DNA of 64,000 nt, taken from the NCBI RefSeq assembly GCF_023238445.1, contig NZ_CP096658.1, positions 1,178,001 through 1,242,000 of the forward strand, in the 5' to 3' direction. Source of the DNA: Halorussus gelatinilyticus. Lineage in GTDB: Archaea > Halobacteriota > Halobacteria > Halobacteriales > Haladaptataceae. Position numbers and translations under genes: made by a program. Below, piece after piece: positions 17,046 to 25,885 of the stretch. Below the pieces are notes generated by a model. It did no database searches. It was not told the origin of the DNA and saw only the letters and a list, made by a program, of their open reading frames with translations. How positions within the stretch are numbered: the first letter of the stretch is position 1; each line of letters opens with the position of its first letter.

Positions 17046-18101
17046 TTAATCTGGGCCATACTGATGGAGGTGATCCAACCCTGCTCGTGGGTCGTCTTCG
17101 ACGTAAGTCTCCTCTGTTACTTTTATTGAAGAATGCCCCATCAACTTTGAAACTTCCCAGAGTCCAGCATCGGTCTCATTAACCATGTGAGTCCCAAATC
17201 CATGTCTGATGCTGTGAGCAGTTACCAACCATCGATTTGGGATCTTGTCTCCGTTATCGTCGGTCGGTGCATTGGCATCTGCGTATATTTTCCGATTGAT
17301 ACCAGCTTTATCAGCTGCTTGAATGGCGATCTCGTTAATTCGATCACCCGATAGTGGAGCGCCCTTCTCACCGACCAAAAGTCGCTCGTGGTTTGTTGTG
17401 GCTGCTTTTTCGTCCCTGTAGCCGTGTTCTAACCATTCGGTCAACAAGCCATCAAGTGAATGTTGATAAGCTACTACTCGCTTCTTATCGTTCTTGGCTA
17501 CTGGCTCACGTACCGTGATTTCTCTTGTCTCTTGGTCAATATCACTAATTAATAAGTCTGAGGCCTCTCCTCTCCGCATTCCAGTTTGCCAGAGGAGCCT
17601 AATGATGAGTTGATCCCGAATCCGGTTTCTCCCAACATTTTCCTCCATCTGTCTGATCTCGTCTTGTGAAAGAGCGTATGTTTCCTCTTCTTCTAATTGA
17701 CTGGATTGCTCCGAGCTTTTCGAAAACCCGAATATTTCGTCCTTTTCGTTATTCCACCTCTCGAAGGGATTTGATTCAGACAGATCCATCCTAACCAACC
17801 AGTCGTGAAATGCGTGGATCCTGTCCCACCGATATAGATCAGTTGTTCCATTAAACTTCGCAGCCAACGCTTGGCCAGTTGCGTTGGCTTGTCCGGGTGT
17901 CACGTCAGCCGGTGATTCAACTTCAATCTCATCCAGCCAGTGGTCGTACCATCGGAGATCCTGCTTGTAACGTCTGGTGCTTCCTTGGTCCCGGAGGTCC
18001 GGATCATCGTCGTCTGTCCCCGTTTCTAACTGTCCGATGTACTGTCTGATTGCGTTCCGACAGTCTTCTACGGACTTATATCGTGGAGGCAACTCAGGCA
18101 C
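17046..18101 (-). CDS. int: tyrosine recombinase/integrase of the element
   Basis: The 351-residue protein has an N-terminal core-binding domain (about residues 1-130) and a catalytic domain with R176 in TGMRRGEA, H296 and R299 in AHSIRHGFG, H323 in MGHSS and nucleophile Y333. I chose GTG at 18101, which overlaps the accessory gene's stop in the eight bases GTGCCTGA; ATG at 18176 would overlap much more. The gene is the last of a two-gene operon lying just inside the right attachment site, the usual place for the integrase that catalysed insertion. Gene order recalls pleolipovirus SNJ2-type integrases, which travel with small accessory genes. Its inferred target is the ferredoxin 3' end. Confidence 0.88.
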   Translation of the reverse strand: MPELPPRYKSVEDCRNAIRQYIGQLETGTDDDDPDLRDQGSTRRYKQDLRWYDHWLDEIEVESPADVTPGQANATGQALAAKFNGTTDLYRWDRIHAFHDWLVRMDLSESNPFERWNNEKDEIFGFSKSSEQSSQLEEEETYALSQDEIRQMEENVGRNRIRDQLIIRLLWQTGMRRGEASDLLISDIDQETREITVREPVAKNDKKRVVAYQHSLDGLLTEWLEHGYRDEKAATTNHERLLVGEKGAPLSGDRINEIAIQAADKAGINRKIYADANAPTDDNGDKIPNRWLVTAHSIRHGFGTHMVNETDAGLWEVSKLMGHSSIKVTEETYVEDDPRAGLDHLHQYGPD

Positions 18102-18801
18102 CCGATTCTTTGTAATATCGACGGACTGTACTTTTATCCTGGTTTTCTTCGCCTGACCCTGCTGATAGTGATTCATCCCCGACAGACACCCTAGGTGAGG
18201 AATCAGATGTGGAATCTGTATGACTTGATGACTCCCCAATCGACAAATTGTCGTGTCTTGGGATATCTGCCTCTGCCTCTTCGGTTGTATCTTCAACGAA
18301 TCCTACATCAGGATAGTACTCCAACATTCGTGCACAGGCCCGCCTGACATCGGCGAGATCTTCGTCGAAATACTGTGCCCACACCTCCGGTGTTGAAATA
18401 GCTTGGGCTAAGGCTAGATCACTTGGCGTGTCGAATTGACCGACCTCATCGAAATCCGGCAGGTCATTTCCTGTGGAATGAACCGGCAGTGAAGAATAAA
18501 GGTCACGTGCTAACCGGTCAATTTTATCGTCATTTGTGACGCTCGAATCAATAGATAGCACATGTTCTTCAATCCGATCAAGCCGTTCTTCAAGTGGTGT
18601 GACTGACGTATCCACAGCACGGATAATCTCGTCCTGATCGACTGTCGCCTCTTCATCCCCGCTGTTCATATATCGATACGCTGTAACCCGGAAAAGGCGG
18701 CTTAGGCTATCGAATTCATTCTCTTCTCGTATGAACTCATCAAATTCCTCTCTCTCCTCCGGGGTGAGACGGATACCAACGATCTCACTTCGATCTGTCA
18801 T
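18094..18801 (-). CDS. integrase-associated protein with ribbon-helix-helix-like N-terminus
   Basis: This 235-residue acidic protein starts 56 bases inside the right attachment site. Its N-terminus (IVGIRLTPEEREEFDEFI) fits a ribbon-helix-helix DNA-binding domain. A coiled-coil-like segment follows at about residues 65-90, and the C-terminal 60 residues are serine/aspartate-rich and probably disordered. It overlaps the integrase start by eight bases, so the two are translationally coupled. It may direct integration versus excision or repress the operon by binding near the attachment site. That role is inferred from position. Confidence 0.65.
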   Translation of the reverse strand: MTDRSEIVGIRLTPEEREEFDEFIREENEFDSLSRLFRVTAYRYMNSGDEEATVDQDEIIRAVDTSVTPLEERLDRIEEHVLSIDSSVTNDDKIDRLARDLYSSLPVHSTGNDLPDFDEVGQFDTPSDLALAQAISTPEVWAQYFDEDLADVRRACARMLEYYPDVGFVEDTTEEAEADIPRHDNLSIGESSSHTDSTSDSSPRVSVGDESLSAGSGEENQDKSTVRRYYKESGA

Positions 18802-18856
18802 CGTACTCTGGATTATGAACAGGACTGTGTTAAACGCTTGTATTACATCAAAAGGG

Positions 18857-18873
18857 AGAACCGCGTCATTTAA
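18857..18873 (+). repeat. attR candidate
   Basis: AGAACCGCGTCAT followed by TTAA repeats the last codons of the ferredoxin gene, with one synonymous difference (ATT for ATC). It marks the element's right end; chromosomal sequence resumes after it. Confidence 0.8.
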
Positions 18874-18880
18874 CTACGCT

Positions 18881-18899
18881 GTGGACACGCCGCGTCCAC
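18881..18899 (+). terminator. possible original ferredoxin terminator hairpin
   Basis: GTGGAC (18881-18886) pairs with GTCCAC (18894-18899), a few bases after the duplicated stop codon. Before integration it would have lain directly downstream of the ferredoxin gene. The stem is short and no strong U-run follows. Confidence 0.3.
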
Positions 18900-19062
18900 G
18901 AATCCAGCCACCAGACTAGACATTTTTCACCGAGTCGCCCGATACCGGACGGTGAAGTACGTCTACCTTCGGTCGTGTAGTTTCCTGGGACTGTCGAGAG
19001 AACCATCGTCCGCTTCGTCGAACGGGTGACCGTTCGGCGATTTGCTCGATACGTGGTGCGAA

Positions 19063-20526
19063 TTATTCAGTTGTCCGCCGTGTCTCGGTTACGTTCTCGA
19101 ACTCAAACCGTGCCCCGCCAGCGGCACTCTCCGTCACCGAACACTCCCACCCGTATACGTCCGCCATCTCTTGGACAAACGTCAGTCCTAATCCCATCCC
19201 TCCTTCACTTTGCGAGGACGTGTAACCCGTCTCGAACACGGTCTTCTGTTCGTCCGGTTCGATACCACAACCGTCGTCGGCCACGTAGAAGCCAGTCGAA
19301 AGGTCCCCGACCGTGACGGTGACGCTGGCCCCGCCATGCTCCACGGCGTTCTCGAACAGATTCCGAAACAGATGGCGGATGTACGTCTCGTCCACGTCTA
19401 TCGTCCGGTCGGTCGTCACGTCCAGCGTCGCCTCGGACGTGTCCGCCTCGTCCCACGCTTGTCTCGCCGCATCCGCAAGTTGCACCGTCGAACACTCGGA
19501 GACTGCCTCTCGTCCCCGTGCCACGAGTAACAGGACCTCGATCAAGTCTTCGATGCGGTCGAACGCTTCCGTGACGTACTCTACTGCTTGTGGCTGTTCC
19601 CCACGGGGGAGCTGTTGACTATAAATTTGGCCGATGTTGACCGGGTTCCGAAGTTCGTGTGCGAGGAGACTCGCAAAATTATCCAGTTGCTCGTTCTGAC
19701 GTTCGAGCTGGCGTTCACGCTCGTTGCGCTCGGTCACGTCGCGCACGACACCGACCGTATCGGGGGTGGTGTCCTCCGACTCTGGAAGGGGTGCAACAGT
19801 CCATTCGACCTCGATTATCTCCCCAGACGCAGTTTGCAGCCTCGTCTCGTACATCTTCGAGTCGAACGTCTCTTCTGCGAGGTCGCGCTCCACCTCCTCG
19901 CGTAGTGCCGCTGCGTTCTCCTCCTCGGCCATGACGAACGAGGCGGGCGAGCCGACGAGTTCCTCGCGGTCGTACCCGACGAGTTCGGTGTAGGCGTCGT
20001 TCACCAGTATGAAGCGGTTGTCTTCGTTAGTAACGAAGATTCCGTCGTTGACGGTTTCGACGATGGTTTCGTAGCGTTCGAGTTGTTGGCTGTACTCTTC
20101 AGCGTCCACGGCTCGGGTTTGGGCCTGTCCATCGTGATACCCCATTCCGAGGCCGGCCACGCTGGCAAGTGCCGGGAGGATGAGGAAGTTCGCAAGCGGG
20201 TCGTTCAGTTCGGTGATGAACGAGATAAACAGGAGGATACCGACCATGACTTCGATGGCGCGGACACACCACCCGGCGACAACGTGGTAGAGGTCAGGAC
20301 GGATGTCGCTCGGTGAGAGCCGATAGCCACCGTAGGAGAGCGCGAGACCGCTTGCGCCGACGAGCAACGAAATCATCAGCACGTCGTTGATTGTTCTGTC
20401 GCCGACGGCTGGCGTGACGGGGAAACCGGCGGCAATGACGATGTAGAGTCCCCCAAGGGCGAGGACGACGCGCCGTCCACCGACCTGTTCAATCCCACGT
20501 GCCAAGTACCCCATTGCTGTCTCCAA
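19063..20526 (-). CDS. membrane PAS-domain sensor histidine kinase
   Basis: The 487-residue protein begins with about 140 residues holding four probable membrane helices. A PAS domain follows (about 155-265, from YETIVETVNDGIFVTNEDN to VGVVRDVTERNE). The dimerisation domain has the phosphoacceptor box LLAHELRNPVN. The ATPase domain has the N box FENAVEH, the G1 box VADDGCGI and the G2 box GGMGLGL. It should autophosphorylate in response to a ligand or redox/light signal sensed by PAS or membrane domains. No response regulator gene is adjacent, which is common in haloarchaea. ATGs at 20526 and 20514 are both possible. Confidence 0.9.
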   Translation of the reverse strand: METAMGYLARGIEQVGGRRVVLALGGLYIVIAAGFPVTPAVGDRTINDVLMISLLVGASGLALSYGGYRLSPSDIRPDLYHVVAGWCVRAIEVMVGILLFISFITELNDPLANFLILPALASVAGLGMGYHDGQAQTRAVDAEEYSQQLERYETIVETVNDGIFVTNEDNRFILVNDAYTELVGYDREELVGSPASFVMAEEENAAALREEVERDLAEETFDSKMYETRLQTASGEIIEVEWTVAPLPESEDTTPDTVGVVRDVTERNERERQLERQNEQLDNFASLLAHELRNPVNIGQIYSQQLPRGEQPQAVEYVTEAFDRIEDLIEVLLLVARGREAVSECSTVQLADAARQAWDEADTSEATLDVTTDRTIDVDETYIRHLFRNLFENAVEHGGASVTVTVGDLSTGFYVADDGCGIEPDEQKTVFETGYTSSQSEGGMGLGLTFVQEMADVYGWECSVTESAAGGARFEFENVTETRRTTE

Positions 20527-20782
20527 GCTACCAAGGGGTCATGATGGTTGTGGTTTCCTCCCTGCCACCTCGATTCGGTTATGTCTCCACGGCCATATCC
20601 CGAGAACCCGATTAATCCTATGTACTCATTCGTTCCCACACTGAGAGTGAGAGCCGTGTCATCTAACGTCCGGCGTAGAGAACGGTGGGACGGCCCACCG
20701 GACGCAATTTCTTTGCCGACCGTGGACATCCGGGCTCGCAACGACGGTCTGCGCGAAAAGAGTGAAACGGCGAGCGGCTCGC

Positions 20783-21106
20783 TCAAGCGATCTCGTTGAA
20801 CTTCGGTTGCATCAGGAAGGCCCCGAAGAGCGGCACCAACAGTCCGATTGCGGCTACTCCGGGCGAGAGATCGTCGGTCACCTCGTTCGCGGTCTGTCCT
20901 ATCTGCCACACCGCGTAGAAGTTGACGAACGGAATCAGGAACGTCAGCGTCCGCACACCGGGGCTGTAGCTGGCCCCGCTCGCCTCTTTCAGCTCTTTGT
21001 TCACTTGGTGAACGTAGTACAGCCAGTATAATCCGAACGTGATGCCCGTGAACACGAGTAGCTTGACCGGACTACGCTTCGTTACGCTGTTCGGGGTTTC
21101 CGCCAT
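20783..21106 (-). CDS. small membrane protein, DUF4234-like
   Basis: This 107-residue protein has three hydrophobic segments. The N-terminal motif FTGITFGLYWLYYVHQVNKEL fits the DUF4234 pattern (TfGiYWlyw followed by a charged helix) after splitting at the tryptophan. The function is unknown; the family is found in bacteria and archaea as small integral membrane proteins. It is monocistronic, with an AT-rich promoter-like stretch near 21121-21135 upstream of the ATG. Confidence 0.6.
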   Translation of the reverse strand: MAETPNSVTKRSPVKLLVFTGITFGLYWLYYVHQVNKELKEASGASYSPGVRTLTFLIPFVNFYAVWQIGQTANEVTDDLSPGVAAIGLLVPLFGAFLMQPKFNEIA

Positions 21107-21256
21107 GACGAGAGGCAGGCTTATATCAAATTATTTTGACACTTTTGTAAAATTACGAACTAGTGCGTTACATTTTATTTCCGGCTATCAGGTAGGTCCC
21201 GTAGACCACCGACGAGCGAGTTATCCACCTCGACGTCGTACGGAACGACGAACGAG

Positions 21257-21502
21257 ATGGCAGATCAGAACGCGATGCGAGACACGTTCCGGGTCTGGAA
21301 CTTCGACGCGGTAGAGCGCGAGGTCGTCCTCCGGAGTTCCGACGACCAGTACGTCTCCGTGCCGCTTCCCGGGGAGAACGCGGACCTGTTCGAGCGGTTG
21401 GCAGACTCGTCGGGCACCGTGGAGGCGACACTCGTGGAATCGAGTGGGGCCGGTTCGTCGTGGCGAGTGGCCGAAATCCACGAAAACACCGACGGCGAGT
21501 AG
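21257..21502 (+). CDS. small acidic haloarchaeal protein, unknown function
   Basis: The 81-residue soluble protein has alternating hydrophobic and polar strands (DTFRVWNFDAVEREVVLRS, then YVSVPLPGE) and no cysteine or membrane segment. I do not recognise a domain. It precedes pibD on the same strand by about 90 bases, but a separate TATA-like sequence (TTATATA at 21544-21550) suggests independent transcription of pibD. Confidence 0.6.
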   Translation: MADQNAMRDTFRVWNFDAVEREVVLRSSDDQYVSVPLPGENADLFERLADSSGTVEATLVESSGAGSSWRVAEIHENTDGE

Positions 21503-21590
21503 CGAGCGTCGGCGACGGGTCCCGACGTTCGCCTCTCGTACATTTATATAGGAAGCCGAAACAAACCTCGCTCACGGAGAACTACTCGCC

Positions 21591-22604
21591 GTGGCACTAC
21601 TCGACGCCTCGATACCCGACCTCCTGCGCCTGCTCGTCGTCCCCGTCTTCGGTTGGGCGGCGCTACGCGACGTGAAGACTCGCCGAGTTCCCAATCGGAC
21701 GTGGTACCCTCTCGCCGCGCTCGCGGTCGTCCTGCTGGCCGTCGAGGGGTGGCAGGCGTGGACCGGTACCGCCTACGAAACTCGCGCGTTCGCGCTCCGG
21801 ACTGCCATCAGTCTCGGCTTCGTCGCGCCGCTGGTCATCGCCTTCTGGTGGTTCCGAGCGTTCGGCGGCGCGGACGCGAAGGCCTTCCTCGTCGTCGCCG
21901 CGCTGTTCCCGACGTTCCCGACCTACGAGGCGTTCGGGTGGGTACTTCCCCACCAGCAGACCGCGGTCGGCGTGTTCTCGCTGACGATTCTGACGAACAC
22001 CGTCCTGCTCGGTGCGCTGTATCCGCTCGGGGTCTTCGCGCGGAACGCCGTCTCCGGGCGGTTCTCCCCGGTGATGGTCGTCGGCAAACCGGTGTCGTGG
22101 AGCGCGGTGCCCGAGGAACACGGCCGCCTGCTGGAGACGCCCGAGGGCGTGACCCGCAACGGCGTGGACTTGGACGCGGTGCGGATGTACCTCCGGTGGC
22201 GCGGCCTGACGCTGACGGAGTTGCGCGAGGAGGCCGACCGCTTCCGGGACCCCGCGACCCTCCCCGCGGAACCGAACCCGCCGGGCGACGGGTCGGTCGG
22301 CGTCGAAGAGCTTCGTGCCGACGGTGGCGAACTCGAAGCACCGCCGGGAGAGACCGTCGCCGAGGCGGACGCGCCCGACGACGACCCGTGGGGCGCGGCG
22401 GCGTTCCTCGACGACATCGACCACGGCGCGTACGGGACGACGCCCGCTGGCCTCCGCGACGGACTCGACGTGCTGGTCACCGCCGAGGAGGTGTGGGTCT
22501 CGCCCGGCATCCCGTTCGTCGTCCCGCTGTTCGTCGGGACCGCCGCGGCGCTGACCTACGGCGACTTCCTGTTCGGGGCGCTGGCGTTCTTCGGGTTGGC
22601 GTAG
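21591..22604 (+). CDS. pibD: archaeal prepilin/preflagellin peptidase (A24 family)
   Basis: This 337-residue membrane aspartyl protease cleaves the leader of type IV pilins and archaellins in haloarchaea. The first catalytic aspartate is in the cytoplasmic motif ALRDVKTRRVPN and the second is in FGGADAK, the GxGD-type motif of the family. About six membrane helices are visible, with a long cytoplasmic acidic insertion before the last one, as in haloarchaeal PibD. I take the GTG at 21591 as the start because it lies directly before the first helix and no upstream ATG is available. It is a single-gene unit here, away from pilin operons. Confidence 0.85.
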   Translation: MALLDASIPDLLRLLVVPVFGWAALRDVKTRRVPNRTWYPLAALAVVLLAVEGWQAWTGTAYETRAFALRTAISLGFVAPLVIAFWWFRAFGGADAKAFLVVAALFPTFPTYEAFGWVLPHQQTAVGVFSLTILTNTVLLGALYPLGVFARNAVSGRFSPVMVVGKPVSWSAVPEEHGRLLETPEGVTRNGVDLDAVRMYLRWRGLTLTELREEADRFRDPATLPAEPNPPGDGSVGVEELRADGGELEAPPGETVAEADAPDDDPWGAAAFLDDIDHGAYGTTPAGLRDGLDVLVTAEEVWVSPGIPFVVPLFVGTAAALTYGDFLFGALAFFGLA

Positions 22605-22766
22605 CGTCGGCGGACGCGTCGGTCCGGTCGCGGAATCGGTCGTCGGTCGGTCGATTCCTCGAACGATTGTGAGAAGGGGAGAGACGGGTCTCGTAGCGTG
22701 AAGAGAACAGGTATCTCGTTCAAAACGGACTGTAGAGCGTTTCGCCGAACGAGAACGGTCGGCGGG

Positions 22767-23660
22767 TTATTCCTCGCCCTGCGTTCCCGCGACGTAGCCG
22801 GTGACGTTGCCGACGTTCATCGCTACCGCCAACACCGCGGCGATGACGAAGACGATGAGCGAGGAAATCGCGTTCATCTTCGGCGCGGTCCCGTACTTGA
22901 TCATCGAGTACATCGACGTGGTGAGCACGTCCATCGTCCCCTTGACGAAGTACGCGCGGATGAAGTCCTCGAAGGACCGAATCCACGCGAACAGGAAGCC
23001 CGCGCCGATGGCCGGCGCGACGATGGGGAGCGTGATGTCCCAGAACGTGGTGAGCGGGTCCGCGCCCAAATCGCGGGCGGCCTCCTCCAGCGACTCGTCG
23101 AACGTGTAGAGTCGCGCGGTGACCATCAACAACACGAACGGGAAGCCGTAGACGCTGTGGGTCAGCACGACCGTCAGGAAGCCGGGCGTGATACCCAACA
23201 ACGCCCGGAAGTAGATGAGCAGCGCGATGCCCAGCACGACCCCCGGAATCACCATCGGCAGGATGCCGAATGTCCGGTAAAATTCCTTGAAGGGGAAGTC
23301 GTACCGGGCGAGCGCGAAGCTCGCCAGCACGCCCAACACCGTGGCGATGGACGCCGACAGGGTCGCGATCTGGACGCTGTGGAACAGCGAGGTCATGAGC
23401 GCCCCGTCCGCGAACGTCGCGGCGTAGTGGGCCAGCGTGAACCCGCGGAACGGGAAGAACGTGCTGGCGTTCACCGCGAACGAGAGGAACATCATGACGA
23501 GGAGCGGAATCCAGAGGAACACGAGGAGCGCGCCGGCGACGGCCCATAGCCCGCGACTCAGGAGCCACTCCTTGGCGTTGTGGTCGAGCCGAAGCGCCCC
23601 GCCGGTCGTCTCCGCCGGTTCGTCGGCCGAGGTGCCGGTCTCGGTCGCCATCTCAGGCAC
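22767..23660 (-). CDS. potC: ABC transporter permease, PotC-like (copy 1)
   Basis: The 297-residue inner-membrane permease has six predicted helices and the EAA loop EEAARDLGADPLTTF, which contacts the ATPase. It resembles PotC of spermidine/putrescine importers. Its start overlaps the stop of the PotB-like gene; an ATG at 23651 is the other candidate. It is the last gene of a minus-strand operon with PotD-like, PotB-like and this gene, divergent from the ATPase gene at 25915. A close paralogue is at 27006-27923. Substrate specificity, polyamine or another organic solute, is inferred from family only. Confidence 0.85.
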   Translation of the reverse strand: MPEMATETGTSADEPAETTGGALRLDHNAKEWLLSRGLWAVAGALLVFLWIPLLVMMFLSFAVNASTFFPFRGFTLAHYAATFADGALMTSLFHSVQIATLSASIATVLGVLASFALARYDFPFKEFYRTFGILPMVIPGVVLGIALLIYFRALLGITPGFLTVVLTHSVYGFPFVLLMVTARLYTFDESLEEAARDLGADPLTTFWDITLPIVAPAIGAGFLFAWIRSFEDFIRAYFVKGTMDVLTTSMYSMIKYGTAPKMNAISSLIVFVIAAVLAVAMNVGNVTGYVAGTQGEE

Positions 23661-24585
23661 CTCCCAAGTCCTCGATGCTGACGTACCGGAACGCGACGGC
23701 GAACGCCACCACGATGGAGGCGACGATGAACATCGACGCGGCGCTCCCGTAGCCGATGGCGTACAGCGAGTTGATTCGACTCTCGATGAGTTGTCCGATC
23801 ATCAGCACCTTCCCCTGCCCGAGGAACCGCGGCGTGATGAACGCCCCCAGCGCGGGCACGAACACGAACAGGCTCCCGCTTATCATGCCGGGAAGCACCA
23901 GCGGGACGATGACGTCGCGCAGCGCTTCCGACCGACTCGCGCCGAGGTCGCGGGCCGCCTCGACCAGCGAGAAGTCCAGCCCGTCGAGGCTGGCGTACAG
24001 CGACAGCAGCATGTACGGGAAGTACGCGTGGGTCAGTCCGACGATGATGGCCGGCACGCCGTAGTTGAACAGCGTGACCGGGCCGCTGACGATACCGAGT
24101 TTGAGGAGTGCGCTGTTGATGACGCCGCTCGGGCCGAACATGAGATACCACGAGTAGGCCCGCACGAGGTACATCGTGAAGAACGGCAGCAGTACGAGGA
24201 AGATGATGACTTTGAACGTCGTGCCGCCGCGTCGCGCGAGCAGGTACGCGAGCGGGAACGCCAGCGCTAGGCACAGCACCGTCGTCACCGCCGCGATGAA
24301 GTACGACAGCAACAGCGAGTCGAAGAACGCGGTCTCCCAGAACGGCCCGTCGCCCGAGAACAACTGTCCGTAGTTCTGCAGCGTCGGCTCCCAGACGATC
24401 TGGTAGGCGTCGTTGACGTTCAGGAAACTGACCGTGACCATGAACGTCAGCGGCGCGGCCAACAGCAGGAGGAGCCATATCAGGCCGGGCGTGGTGGTGA
24501 GTGCGAGTTGGTTCCGTCGAGAGGCGAACTGGCTGACCAACCGCTCACGGAGCGATTCCGACCGCCGAGGTGTATCGACAGACAT
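23653..24585 (-). CDS. potB: ABC transporter permease, PotB-like (copy 1)
   Basis: The 310-residue permease has six helices and the loop VEAARDLGASRSEAL. It pairs with the PotC-like permease downstream and is preceded by the binding-protein gene after nine bases, so the three are one operon. Codons 3' of the middle contain a 159-base block (23722-23880) that is identical to the second copy at 27994-28152, showing recent gene conversion or duplication. Confidence 0.85.
   Translation of the reverse strand: MSVDTPRRSESLRERLVSQFASRRNQLALTTTPGLIWLLLLLAAPLTFMVTVSFLNVNDAYQIVWEPTLQNYGQLFSGDGPFWETAFFDSLLLSYFIAAVTTVLCLALAFPLAYLLARRGGTTFKVIIFLVLLPFFTMYLVRAYSWYLMFGPSGVINSALLKLGIVSGPVTLFNYGVPAIIVGLTHAYFPYMLLSLYASLDGLDFSLVEAARDLGASRSEALRDVIVPLVLPGMISGSLFVFVPALGAFITPRFLGQGKVLMIGQLIESRINSLYAIGYGSAASMFIVASIVVAFAVAFRYVSIEDLGGA
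23722..23880. repeat. 159-base identical block, copy 1
   Basis: This block within potB copy 1 is base-for-base identical to 27994-28152 in copy 2; sequence diverges immediately on both sides. It is the longest identity I found by eye between the two transporter clusters. Confidence 0.85.
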
Positions 24586-24594
24586 GGGGTCGAG

Positions 24595-25737
24595 TTACGC
24601 GGTCTTGACCTCTTCCCACGCCTTTATCCACGCGTCCTCCTTCTCGACCGCCTTGAACGGAATCATCTGTTCGAGCCGCGAGGGGTCGATGGAGCCGAAC
24701 ATCTCGTTCTCCTCCTTCGAGAGGTGGTTCTGGGTCTTCGGGTTGACGCTGGGCGAGTAGCCGACCTTCGCCAACTTCGCGCCGAGTTTCGGCGCGATGA
24801 ACTCGTTGACGACCTTCCACGCCTTCTTCTTGTTGCTGGAGGCCTTCGAGACGACGGCGGATTCGAACCACGCGAGCGAGCCTTCCTTCGGAGCGGCCAT
24901 CTTCGGCCAGTCGTCGCCGTTGTTCCACATCTCGACGATCTCGTTGCGGCCGGACTGCCCGATGACGAAGTTGCCCTGCCGGAGCGACTTGATGTAGGTC
25001 GGGTCGGCCGCGATGTAGCCCTGGAGCATCGGCTTCTGGTCTATCAGGGTCTGTTTGACCTTCTGTATCTGCTTCTCGGAGAGCGAGATTTTCTCTCCCT
25101 CGAAGGCGTCCCGATACCCGAGGTAGAGCGCCGCGGCGCTCATCGCCTTGAAGTGGTTGTCGTACATCACTATCTTGCCCTTGTACTGGTCGTCGAACAG
25201 CTTCGCGTAGGTGGGTTCGTGGTCGTCCACTTTCCGGGAGTCGTAGGAGTAGCCGTACCAGCCGAATCGAATCGGGACGCCGTACATCTTCCCGCCGCTG
25301 GTGAACTGGTTGTCGGCGAACCCTTTGAACACGTCGTAGGTCGAACTGTAGTTCGACACCACGTCCTCCGGAACCGAATCGACCAGTCCCGCGTCCATCA
25401 TCTTCGGGACGTAGTTGTTGTTCGGCACCGCGATGTCGTACTGTTCGTTCTGTCCCGAGTTCCACGACGAGAACATCTTCGAGGACGAGGTGGACTTCGT
25501 GAACTTGACGTTCACGTCGAGTCGGCTCTCGATGTCCTTCTTCAGGTCGGCGTACTCCTCCCACGTCAGGATGTTGATGGTCGGCGTGCCGCCGCCACCG
25601 CCGAAGCTCCCGATACAGCCGGCGGTCAGTCCGACGGTTCCCGCCGCGCCGGTCGCCTTGAGGAAGGTCCGGCGGTCGTTACGATACTCGTTCGTCGCGT
25701 CCGATTGCTCGGCCCGCTCGCTTCTGTCACTTGGCAT
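24595..25737 (-). CDS. potD: Tat-exported lipoprotein, PotD-like solute-binding protein (copy 1)
   Basis: The 380-residue protein carries a twin-arginine signal (DRRTFLKATG) and a lipobox ending TAGC, so it should be exported folded and anchored by lipid at the outer face of the membrane. The mature part starts with a glycine-rich spacer and then TINILTWEEYADL, typical of PotD/PotF polyamine-binding proteins. It captures the substrate for the PotB/PotC-like permeases encoded downstream. The second-cluster homologue at 28862 lacks the lipobox cysteine. Confidence 0.85.
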   Translation of the reverse strand: MPSDRSERAEQSDATNEYRNDRRTFLKATGAAGTVGLTAGCIGSFGGGGGTPTINILTWEEYADLKKDIESRLDVNVKFTKSTSSSKMFSSWNSGQNEQYDIAVPNNNYVPKMMDAGLVDSVPEDVVSNYSSTYDVFKGFADNQFTSGGKMYGVPIRFGWYGYSYDSRKVDDHEPTYAKLFDDQYKGKIVMYDNHFKAMSAAALYLGYRDAFEGEKISLSEKQIQKVKQTLIDQKPMLQGYIAADPTYIKSLRQGNFVIGQSGRNEIVEMWNNGDDWPKMAAPKEGSLAWFESAVVSKASSNKKKAWKVVNEFIAPKLGAKLAKVGYSPSVNPKTQNHLSKEENEMFGSIDPSRLEQMIPFKAVEKEDAWIKAWEEVKTA

Positions 25738-25885
25738 GTGATGTCAGGACAAAGAGCGGCGACTTAATTCTTACGTCAAACTTCCGTAGAGCCATAGAAA
25801 TATTTGCCGTGTATTAGCAGAACACCCAAAAGTTTCAGTTGGAACTTATTAATGAATGCCAAAATTGCTGTCGTGACCGAAACTG

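Larger units (their letters stand above)
684..18873. mobile_element. integrative element (about 18.2 kb) inserted at the 3' end of the ferredoxin gene
   Basis: The element is bounded by a 13-base exact repeat, AGAACCGCGTCAT, at 684-696 and 18857-18869. One mismatched base and TAA follow in each copy, so both read N-R-V-I-stop. The interior is visibly more AT-rich than both flanks. A tyrosine integrase operon (17046-18801) lies just inside the right end. The cargo includes a HUH replication protein, regulators, a second recombinase pair, two DNA methyltransferases, McrB/McrC, a HEPN protein and an RNase H-fold nuclease. This architecture fits a plasmid-like integrative element or defence island. 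No structural viral or conjugation genes were recognised. Boundaries are inferred from the repeat; excision has not been shown. Confidence 0.85.

Noticed and set aside
684-18873. tRNA gene as the integration target
   Set aside because: Both ends were inspected for clover-leaf and T-arm sequences; none was seen, and the repeat is explained by the ferredoxin gene end.
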